This document shows, in pieces, positions 41,563 through 47,874 of a stretch of 47,874 nt of DNA (positions are counted from its first letter, which is position 1; every line of letters starts with the position of its first letter). The notes beneath the pieces are model-generated. The model made no database searches. It was given only the letters and a program-made list of their open reading frames with translations, and was not told the DNA's origin. The DNA lies in the NCBI GenBank assembly GCA_017534595.1, contig JAFXVY010000132.1:1-47874 (forward strand), given 5' to 3'. Made by a program: the position numbers and the translations under genes. Origin of the DNA: Ruminococcus sp. (GTDB lineage: Bacteria > Bacillota > Clostridia > Oscillospirales > Ruminococcaceae).

Positions 41563-43179
41563 TTACTCTATAAACGACTTCATCCCGCGCTCACGTCTGA
41601 ACTCGAGATATTCCTCGTATGTGCCCTCGCGGCAGATGCAGCCGTCGGGGGTGATCTCGATTATCTTGTTGGCCACAGTCTGCATGATCTCATGGTCGTG
41701 GGATGCGAAGATCACCACTCCCTTGAAGTCTCTGAGGCCGTTGTTGACAGCGGTGATGGACTCAAGGTCGAGGTGGTTGGTCGGCCTGTCGAGCAGCAGC
41801 ACGTTCGAGCCGAACAGCATCATCCGCGAGAACATACATCTCACCTTTTCTCCGCCCGAGAGGACCTCTACCTTCTTGTAGATCTCGTCGCCCGAGAAGA
41901 GCATCTTCCCGAGGAAGCCCCGCAGGAAGGTGTCCGTCACCTCGCCTGTGGAATACTGCCTGATCCAGTCAACGATCGTCATATCGCAGCCGTTGAAGAA
42001 AGCGGAGTTGTCCTTGGGGAAGTAGGAGCGGGAGGTGGTGGAGCCCCACTTTATGTTGCCCTCGTAGTCCTCGTCCTGCTCGGCAAGGATCTCGAACAGC
42101 GCCGTTATCGCCTGCTCGCTCTCGCCTATGAAGGCTACCTTATCGGTGCGGGCAAGGGTGAAGGTGATGTTGTTGAGCAGCTTCTCGCCGTCAACGGTTT
42201 TGGTGAGCCCCTCAACGCGGAGGATCTCCTTGCCGGGCTCTCTGTCCATCTCAAAGCCGATGTAGGGGTATTTCCTCGAAGACGCCGGCATCTCCTCGAC
42301 GGTGAGCTTGTCCAGCAGCTTGCGGCGGGAGGTCGCCTGACGCGACTTCGACTTGTTCGCCGAGAAGCGGTTGATGAACTCCTGCAGCTCCTTGATCTTT
42401 TCCTCGGCCTTGCGGTTCTGCTGCTTGATGAGCCTCTGCATCAGCTGCGAGGACTCATACCAGAACTCGTAGTTGCCGACATACATCTTGATCTTGGTGT
42501 AGTCGATATCGACGATGTGGGTGCAGACGTTGTTGAGGAAGTGTCTGTCGTGGGACACTACCAGCACCGTTCCGAAATACTCCGAGAGAAAATCCTCCAG
42601 CCAGCGGATAGCGTCGATATCGAGGTGGTTGGTAGGCTCGTCCAGCAGGATGACGTCAGGGTTGCCGAACAGCGCCTGAGCCAGCAGGACCTTTACCTTC
42701 TCGTTGCCCGACAGGGTGGACATCTGCGCATATAGCAGCTCCTCGGGCAGCCCGAGACCCTGTATGAGCTTGGAGGCATCCGACTCGGCCTCCCACCCGT
42801 TGAGCTCGGCGAACTCGCTTTCAAGCACGCCGGCACGCTCGCCGTCCTCCTCGGAGAAATCCTCCTTGGCATAGAGGGCGTCCTTTTCCTTCATGATGTC
42901 ATAGAGCCGCTTGTTGCCCATGATGACCGTGTCGAGCACGTTGTACTCGTCGAATGCGAAGTGATCCTGCCGCAGCACGGACATCCTCACGCCCTTGTCG
43001 ATGACCACCTCGCCCTTGGTGGGTTCGATCTCACCGGTCAGGATACGCAGAAAGGTGGATTTTCCCGCGCCGTTGGCGCCGATGATGCCGTAGCAGTTGC
43101 CCGCAGTGAATTTGAGATCCGCGTCCTTGAAAAGCAGCTGGCCGCCGAAGGACAGCGTAAGCTCGGATACTGTTATCAT
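41563..43179 (-). CDS. ABC-F family ATPase (YbiT/YkpA-like)
   Basis: A 538-residue soluble protein with two ATPase domains and no membrane segment, of the ABC-F group that acts on ribosomes. Domain 1 is intact: GANGAGKSTFLR, LSGNEKVKVLLAQ and ILLDEPTNHLD. The linker has KQQNRKAEEKIKELQEF and SRQATSRRKLLDKL. Domain 2 is degenerate: the Walker A position reads GESEQAITALF without the Lys, and Walker B reads LLLDRPTNHLDLES with Arg instead of the catalytic Glu. A weak Walker A in domain 2 is common in YkpA relatives; the Arg is less expected. The ATG at 43179 follows AAGGAGAG. Confidence 0.9.
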   Translation of the reverse strand: MITVSELTLSFGGQLLFKDADLKFTAGNCYGIIGANGAGKSTFLRILTGEIEPTKGEVVIDKGVRMSVLRQDHFAFDEYNVLDTVIMGNKRLYDIMKEKDALYAKEDFSEEDGERAGVLESEFAELNGWEAESDASKLIQGLGLPEELLYAQMSTLSGNEKVKVLLAQALFGNPDVILLDEPTNHLDIDAIRWLEDFLSEYFGTVLVVSHDRHFLNNVCTHIVDIDYTKIKMYVGNYEFWYESSQLMQRLIKQQNRKAEEKIKELQEFINRFSANKSKSRQATSRRKLLDKLTVEEMPASSRKYPYIGFEMDREPGKEILRVEGLTKTVDGEKLLNNITFTLARTDKVAFIGESEQAITALFEILAEQDEDYEGNIKWGSTTSRSYFPKDNSAFFNGCDMTIVDWIRQYSTGEVTDTFLRGFLGKMLFSGDEIYKKVEVLSGGEKVRCMFSRMMLFGSNVLLLDRPTNHLDLESITAVNNGLRDFKGVVIFASHDHEIMQTVANKIIEITPDGCICREGTYEEYLEFRRERGMKSFIE

Positions 43180-43212
43180 TTCATACTCTCCTTGAATTTT
43201 AATCAGTATTTT

Positions 43213-43241
43213 ATTATAGCATATCCTGTCGGAAAATGCAA
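43213..43241 (-). promoter_or_regulatory. Promoter of the ABC-F operon
   Basis: On the minus strand TTGCAT (43241-43236) and TATAAT (43218-43213) have 17-bp spacing, 33 bases before the ABC-F start. Confidence 0.8.
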
Positions 43242-43245
43242 GCAT

Positions 43246-43800
43246 TTTCGGCCTTCGGGACGGTTTTTACGAAAAATTTCGTATCTTTCCGGCAGTATGA
43301 GGTCACGGCGTCGGATAAAGTAAATTTTTTGTGAACCCACGGTTTCAAGAAAATAAAATTATCGCCTCCGAAAAAGACGTCAAAAATCGAACTGTGTAAT
43401 TATTCACCCATAAACTTCGGATACCCCCGAATAATCGGGAACAAAATTACGGGGAAAATGTAAGACACGTTACGTCCTGCGGACAAAAGAGAAATTTTTT
43501 GTACTCAAAACATTACGGCTCGCTTAAAATGGTTACTGAGTGGTTACAGCAGTCCAATCCTTCGGACTGCAAAGGTTAAAAATAGGTTACGAAAATGTCA
43601 AAAAACGGAGAAAGTTTGCACTTTATGCGAAAAATGCTTTTTTTACTATTGATTTTTTCAATCGTTTGTGATAAACTATTACTATCGTGTGATGTATCAT
43701 ATCGGCAGAACTGCCGGTGACTATAAATTCCCGAAGGCGCGTTTGGAAGTGCGTGCCCACTACGTGGCAGTGTCGCCGCGAATCAAGGAGAGTGTTCACT
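43246..43800 (+). other. Long AT-rich intergenic region and murA leader
   Basis: These 555 bases contain no supportable gene. Visible items are a GCAGTCC/GGACTGC hairpin (43549-43570), repeated GGTTAC words (three between 43531 and 43600), the murA promoter, and after it hairpins CGGCA-GAAC-TGCCG (about 43702) and GCCCAC-TAC-GTGGC (about 43757). I recognise no known riboswitch. Confidence 0.6.
43639..43667 (+). promoter_or_regulatory. Probable promoter of murA
   Basis: TTGATT (43639-43644) and TAAACT (43662-43667) have 17-bp spacing. This would give a leader of about 125 bases. Confidence 0.55.
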
Positions 43801-45087
43801 TTGGAAAAGTTTGTGATAAACGGCGGCAAGCCGCTGCACGGCGAAGTAACTATAAGCGGTGCCAAGAATGCAGCCGTCGCTATCGTCGCTGCCACCATCC
43901 TCTGCGATGAGCCCTGTATCCTCGAGAACGTACCCGAGATCAGCGATATCACTATCTGTCTCAAGATCCTTTCCTCCATGGGAGCAAAGGTTAAGCTTGA
44001 GAGGCGAAATGTATTTTCCATCGATACCCGCAGCATCAAGGTGCCCGAAGTGCCCTACGAGCTTGCACGCTCGATGAGAGCCTCCACCTATTTCCTCGGC
44101 ACCCTGCTCGGAAGGTTCCATAACGCCTACGTCGCCATGCCCGGCGGCTGCGACCTCGGCGACAGACCCATCGACCAGCACCTCAAAGCGTTCTCGGCGC
44201 TCGGCGCAAAGAACGAGCTCGAGAGCGGTCAGGTACACGTTTATGCCGACGATCTCATCGGCTCGCAGATCTACTTCGATTTCAACACCGTGGGCGGCAC
44301 GATCAATGCGATCATGGCTGCCGTTAAAGCAAAGGGCATGACCTATATCGAGAACGCCGCAAGAGAGCCGCATATCGTCGATCTTGCGAACTTCCTCAAC
44401 TCCATGGGCGCGGACATCCGCGGCGCGGGTACCGACTCCATAAAGATCAAGGGCGTCGATCATCTCAAGGGCATAACCTACGGCATCATCCCCGACCAGA
44501 TCGAGGCGGGAACTTATATGGTCGCCGCAGCTGCCACGAAGGGCGACGTTATCATCAAGAACGTCATCCCCAAGCATCTTGAGTCAATAACCGCAAAGCT
44601 GAGAAAGGTCGGAGTTACGGTTATTGAGAACGACGAGAGCGTTGAGGTAAAGGTAGAGGGTCCGCTGATAAAGACCTCTGTCAAGGCGATGCCGCATCCC
44701 GGCTTCCCGACCGATATGCAGCCTCAGTTCTCGACTCTGCTCACTCTTGCAGAGGGCACGAGCATTGTTACCGATGATATTTTCGTAAACCGCTTCAAGT
44801 ATGTTTCCGAGCTTCGGAGAATGGGAGCGGATATCTCCGTGGACGGTACCGTTGCCGTAATACAGGGCACCGGCTCGCTCCAGGGAGCCCCCGTAGTCGC
44901 CACAGACCTCCGTGCGGGTGCTGCGCTGATAATCGCAGGCCTTGCCGCACAGGGCACTACCGAGGTGGAGAACATCCATTTCATAGAGCGCGGCTATGAG
45001 CTCATCGACAGGAAGCTCCAGGGTCTCGGCGCTGATATAAAGCGCGTCATCGTCCCCGAGCTTGACCACGTCAGAATGAGCGGCTGA
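43801..45087 (+). CDS. murA: UDP-N-acetylglucosamine 1-carboxyvinyltransferase
   Basis: A 428-residue MurA/EPSP-synthase-family enzyme, transferring enolpyruvate from PEP to UDP-GlcNAc in the first committed step of peptidoglycan synthesis. FVINGGKPLHGEVTISGAKNA is near the start, and the fosfomycin-target Cys is present as C117 in MPGGCDLGDRPIDQH. The usual text there is GGCAIG-RP, so this is a variant loop with the Cys kept. PGFPTDMQPQF and DLRAGAALIIAGL are typical. The TTG at 43801 follows AAGGAGAG. A longer frame back to 43717 has no homology and no ribosome site. A promoter at 43639 and a bidirectional terminator frame the gene. Confidence 0.93.
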   Translation: MEKFVINGGKPLHGEVTISGAKNAAVAIVAATILCDEPCILENVPEISDITICLKILSSMGAKVKLERRNVFSIDTRSIKVPEVPYELARSMRASTYFLGTLLGRFHNAYVAMPGGCDLGDRPIDQHLKAFSALGAKNELESGQVHVYADDLIGSQIYFDFNTVGGTINAIMAAVKAKGMTYIENAAREPHIVDLANFLNSMGADIRGAGTDSIKIKGVDHLKGITYGIIPDQIEAGTYMVAAAATKGDVIIKNVIPKHLESITAKLRKVGVTVIENDESVEVKVEGPLIKTSVKAMPHPGFPTDMQPQFSTLLTLAEGTSIVTDDIFVNRFKYVSELRRMGADISVDGTVAVIQGTGSLQGAPVVATDLRAGAALIIAGLAAQGTTEVENIHFIERGYELIDRKLQGLGADIKRVIVPELDHVRMSG

Positions 45088-45097
45088 ATAGGGACAG

Positions 45098-45130
45098 AAA
45101 AAAGCACTTCCGTAAGGGAAGTGCTTTTTT
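45098..45130. terminator. Bidirectional terminator between murA and the double-HTH gene
   Basis: AAAAAAGCACTTCC (45098-45111) and GGAAGTGCTTTTTT (45117-45130) form a perfect 14-bp stem with a five-base loop. The A and T runs give a U-tract on either strand for these convergent genes. Confidence 0.92.
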
Positions 45131-45141
45131 AGTCCAATAAA

Positions 45142-46554
45142 TTATTTCGCTGTGCGGGGTTTGGCGTTGAGGCTTTCGGCGTAGGCCTTGAAGGCTCTGC
45201 ACATCAGCGGATGCTCGAAGATAAAGCTCAGATGCTTCGGGTCGCTGAATTTGTTGATGACTACCGAGCTCCTGCCGATGCAGAAGCGCAGACCGTCCTG
45301 CATTATTACGGTGCAGCCGGGCTCCGGCTCGACAGTTCCTTTCCGGATGGTGAACAGCGGGCGGCTGTCGCTGAGCAGCTTGTCGAAGTCCGCCTTGCAG
45401 CACTCGAGCTGTTCTTCGGAGTCAAAGTAGTGGTAGCGTATCTCCCGGTCGGAGTCTCTTGCGCAGAAGCTCGAGATCCCCTCGTGCCCCTCGTTGAGAT
45501 ACAGCGAGCAGCAGAACCTCTCGCCCTGACGCTTGGTGCAGTAATAGGAGTCGATCAGCCCGGATAGGTAAAGCGGGATCCAGCGGCTTATGCCCTCTAT
45601 CATCTCGCTTATGCTGCGGTCTATGTTGTGGATGATGGTAAAGTGTACGTTGTGCTTCACACATTCCTGCATCAGCGACGACCACTTGGGAGTGAAATCG
45701 TCAAGCATCCATTCAAGATCCTGATCGGTGTAGAAATACATCCGGCAGCTGCCGAGCCTGGCGGCTCTGCCGAGCAGACGCACGGTGCTTCTCCTTACGC
45801 CCTCGATGCCTATATACAGCTCGGAATCCTCGTTCAGTATCTCGTCGGAAGCGACCTCGTCAAAGGACGGGAGCTTCGGCGACGGGGGCTCGGGCACCGA
45901 GTTGATAGCGTCCACCAGCCGCCTCACCGCAACGATAGAGGTAGGGCTGCTCCGGCTTATTAGCCACGAGCAGAGCTTTCTCGAGAGCTCGGGCTCGGTG
46001 CAGTCGGGGTCGCAGCCGATCTGTATGCGCAGCTCGGGGAGCTTGTCCTGCTCCTCCGCGCGGGCAACGATCACCGAGCAGATAGTGCCTATCAGATGCG
46101 GATTGTTCTTCGGCAGACGGCTGCCGCTGCGCATCCTGCTGATATAGGAGGGGTCAACGTTCGCCGAGCGGCTCAGGCGGGAGTTGTTCAGCCTGACCAT
46201 GGACATCACCGAGTCGAGCTTCTCGCCGAACATTACCGAATCGGAGTAGTGGGAGCCGATCTCCGGCGGCGGGATGGTGTCATCGAAGAGCCAGCCGGTT
46301 ATGGCATTCTGGAGCTCATCGGCCTGTGTACCCGAGCCGATGCCCGAAGCGAGAGTCTCGGTGAGACCCTTCTCCTCGGCCAGCTCGCATACCGCAGCGG
46401 CGAACTTCTTTATTGTCGGGCTGGTGCGGCGGGGCCTGCGTGAGCCGGAGCGCAGCCGGCTGAAATTCGATTCCGAGCAGCCTGCATATCCGGCGAGGCG
46501 GGTATTGTCGGTGCCGAGGAACCAGATAAGGAATTCGATCTTGCGTTTAATCAT
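45142..46554 (-). CDS. Double XRE-like helix-turn-helix protein with uncharacterised C-terminal domain
   Basis: A 470-residue protein. Two HTH units are visible at about 5-60 and 109-165. Each ends alike (SNFSRLRSGSRRP and SYISRMRSGSRLP), so the unit was duplicated. Both lie in larger helical regions. The C-terminal half (about 235-465) has MYFYTDQDLEWMLDDFTPKW, FTIIHNIDRSISEMIEGI and YYCTKRQGERFCCSLYL, which I cannot assign to a named domain. It may sense a ligand or act as an enzyme. GGAGGATAA precedes the ATG. It begins 32 bases after the zinc-ribbon protein gene and probably shares its transcript. Confidence 0.75.
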   Translation of the reverse strand: MIKRKIEFLIWFLGTDNTRLAGYAGCSESNFSRLRSGSRRPRRTSPTIKKFAAAVCELAEEKGLTETLASGIGSGTQADELQNAITGWLFDDTIPPPEIGSHYSDSVMFGEKLDSVMSMVRLNNSRLSRSANVDPSYISRMRSGSRLPKNNPHLIGTICSVIVARAEEQDKLPELRIQIGCDPDCTEPELSRKLCSWLISRSSPTSIVAVRRLVDAINSVPEPPSPKLPSFDEVASDEILNEDSELYIGIEGVRRSTVRLLGRAARLGSCRMYFYTDQDLEWMLDDFTPKWSSLMQECVKHNVHFTIIHNIDRSISEMIEGISRWIPLYLSGLIDSYYCTKRQGERFCCSLYLNEGHEGISSFCARDSDREIRYHYFDSEEQLECCKADFDKLLSDSRPLFTIRKGTVEPEPGCTVIMQDGLRFCIGRSSVVINKFSDPKHLSFIFEHPLMCRAFKAYAESLNAKPRTAK

Positions 46555-46586
46555 TTATCCTCCAGTATGCTGAATGCACGGTATTA

Positions 46587-47681
46587 TCAGGGCCTCATAA
46601 GAACAAACAAGACCTTTGAGCCCTCGCCGACATAGATGTCACCGGAGCCGTACTGACCGTCCTTGAACTCATCGCTCTGCCAGAAATCGTTGATAGTAAG
46701 GGTGGCTACGCCGTTTGCGACGAGCTTGCCGTTATTGAGCTTGCCGACAAAGTCCTCGTCGTCCATATCCGTTTCGTCGATGTACTCGTCGCCCTCATAG
46801 GCTTTGTACCAGTCGATAGTGAGGGTGATCGTTTCGTCATCCGCAACGGCTATATTGACGCTGTTGAGTTCGCGCATCTGGATGCCCGACGAGAGATCGT
46901 AGTAGATAAAGCACTTCCAGCCGCCCGAAAGCTCATAGGGATCGGTTATGCGCTTTGCACCTTCGGGCATTTCGGCGATATAGTCATACTGACCCACCGT
47001 CCATACAAAATCCTCAAGGGTAGGTCTTTCGGTGGTGCTGTACTTGGCGGCAACGGCGAGAGCTTCGTCATGCTTGCCGGCGGGAGGCTCGGGCTTCTGT
47101 GTGGGCTCGGTCTCGGTATCGGTGTCGATGACCGACTCGGGGGGCTCGGTGACGGTCTCCGTCTCGGTAACGGTCTCGGGAGGCTCGGTCACATCGGGAA
47201 CGGAGGAGCTTACGGGCGCCGCTGTCTCGGTGGATCTGGCGGTCACGGACTCTTCCTTGGAGCTGTCGTCATCGTCGTCGTCAGCCTTTGAGGACTTGGA
47301 CTTCGAGCTCTGAGAGGAGCTGTCCTCGTCCTTGTTCACAAGAAATCCGGGCTTCCAGAAGAGCATCACCGAAGCGACGATCGAGCCGAGCAGGACAAAG
47401 GTCAGTATGAACACCAGCACCGGGTTCGGACCCGTCTTCACCGCTGCGGGAGCCTGATATCCGGGCTGCTGAGCGGGGACATCGGGTGCCGGCCTCACCG
47501 GCGGGACATAGGCTGCGGGCTGCTCATACTGCTGAGGCTGTGGCTGCTCGTACTGAGGCTGTTCAAACTGCTGGGGCTGCTCGGGCTCCGGGGCAGCCTC
47601 CTCGGCGGCAAAGTTATAGCCGCAGAAGCCGCAGAACTTGGACTCGTCTTCGATCTGATTTCCGCAATTCGGACAAAACAT
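46587..47681 (-). CDS. Zinc-ribbon membrane protein with charged linkers
   Basis: A 364-residue protein. It begins with a double-zinc-ribbon-like motif (MFCPNCGNQIEDESKFCGFCG), followed by a Gln/Pro/Glu-rich stretch in the cytoplasm and one membrane segment near residues 89-111 (VLVFILTFVLLGSIVASVMLF). Outside come an Asp/Ser-rich segment with six consecutive Asp, a Thr/Glu/Pro-rich linker, and a C-terminal domain of about 150 residues with YELSGGWKCFIYYDLSSG, which looks like a small beta-rich domain. Function unknown. The ATG at 47681 follows AAGGAG by eight bases; a GTG at 47690 is too close to that site. Confidence 0.8.
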   Translation of the reverse strand: MFCPNCGNQIEDESKFCGFCGYNFAAEEAAPEPEQPQQFEQPQYEQPQPQQYEQPAAYVPPVRPAPDVPAQQPGYQAPAAVKTGPNPVLVFILTFVLLGSIVASVMLFWKPGFLVNKDEDSSSQSSKSKSSKADDDDDDSSKEESVTARSTETAAPVSSSVPDVTEPPETVTETETVTEPPESVIDTDTETEPTQKPEPPAGKHDEALAVAAKYSTTERPTLEDFVWTVGQYDYIAEMPEGAKRITDPYELSGGWKCFIYYDLSSGIQMRELNSVNIAVADDETITLTIDWYKAYEGDEYIDETDMDDEDFVGKLNNGKLVANGVATLTINDFWQSDEFKDGQYGSGDIYVGEGSKVLFVLMRP

Positions 47682-47733
47682 ATAGATCACTCCTTTGTAT
47701 CAGTGTGCCGCCGGACGGCCTGCGGCTTGTTTA

Positions 47734-47874
47734 AGGCAATACCGCACAACCCCTGTGCGTCAGATGCGCAGTCAGATTTTTCGTCAGAGTGCATAAATTT
47801 GACGCAGGCGGGCTGACGCCCGGCAAGGAAAATTTGTGTGCTATGACGGAAAATATGCAAGCAGATGACGTGCA
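47734..47874 (-). repeat. Repeat family A, right copy (contig end)
   Basis: The reverse complement of this stretch aligns with bases 1-159. The 32 bases 47734-47765 are identical to 128-159 in reverse complement. The outer end TGCACGTCATCTGCTTGC (minus strand) also matches. The sequence between the zinc-ribbon gene start and the repeat (47682-47733) shows only the ribosome site; no clear promoter is seen. Confidence 0.85.

Noticed and set aside
43717-43800. Extended MurA N-terminus starting at 43717.
   Set aside because: The added residues are basic, without MurA homology, and lie in the hairpin-rich leader; TTG 43801 has a good ribosome site.

Overview
The window looks like chromosomal DNA of an anaerobic Gram-positive gut bacterium of the Oscillospiraceae/Ruminococcus type. 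The signs are near-consensus TTGACA-17-TATAAT promoters, strong AGGAGG ribosome sites, a spoIIA sporulation operon, a T-box leader, a Thr/Ser/Pro-rich secreted glycosidase-like protein and many c-di-GMP proteins. I see 35 protein genes, no tRNA or rRNA, no CRISPR array and no transposase. Both ends lie in copies of one repeat, facing inward, so the window is probably a whole contig that broke at repeats.

Layout. 0.2-4.2 kb (minus): two-component pair and spoIIAA-spoIIAB-sigF, with a 160-bp MITE-like palindrome between. 4.3-6.8 kb (plus): secDF. 6.9-15.6 kb (minus): citrate synthase with its own promoter, then, going upstream, holA, comEC, a GrpB-HIT reading frame and a CPCC-AlaRS reading frame behind an alanine-type T-box leader. 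15.6-17.4 kb (minus): an ABC exporter pair. 17.6-31.4 kb: a signalling region with a triple-sensor GGDEF protein, an EAL protein fused to a beta-helix-like domain, a FIST-GGDEF protein, and a three-gene phosphorelay (double-Cache hybrid kinase, single-domain receiver, REC-HD-GYP-HPt). A small flavin/redox group (Gx transporter, NusG-II protein, ApbE) lies inside it. 31.6-39.3 kb (plus): aldolase-like enzyme, then manA-ROK kinase-ilvD-hypothetical-pyrC-pyrF, probably one transcript. 39.4-43.2 kb (minus): ABC-F protein, anchored hypothetical protein and GHL10-like secreted protein. 43.8-45.1 kb: murA behind a long leader. 45.1-47.7 kb (minus): zinc-ribbon membrane protein and a double-HTH regulator.

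Most notable: (i) two neighbouring reading frames (CPCC-AlaRS, GrpB-HIT) join normally separate proteins without a stop codon, and each second protein keeps its own strong internal ribosome site; (ii) an EAL domain is joined to a large beta-helix-like repeat domain with no visible export signal; (iii) a hybrid kinase and an HD-GYP regulator carry paralogous C-terminal HPt modules; (iv) ComEC has lost the metal motif of its nuclease-like domain; (v) several families of short structured repeats sit at gene ends and contig ends. All functional statements come from reading motifs by eye; no database search was run.
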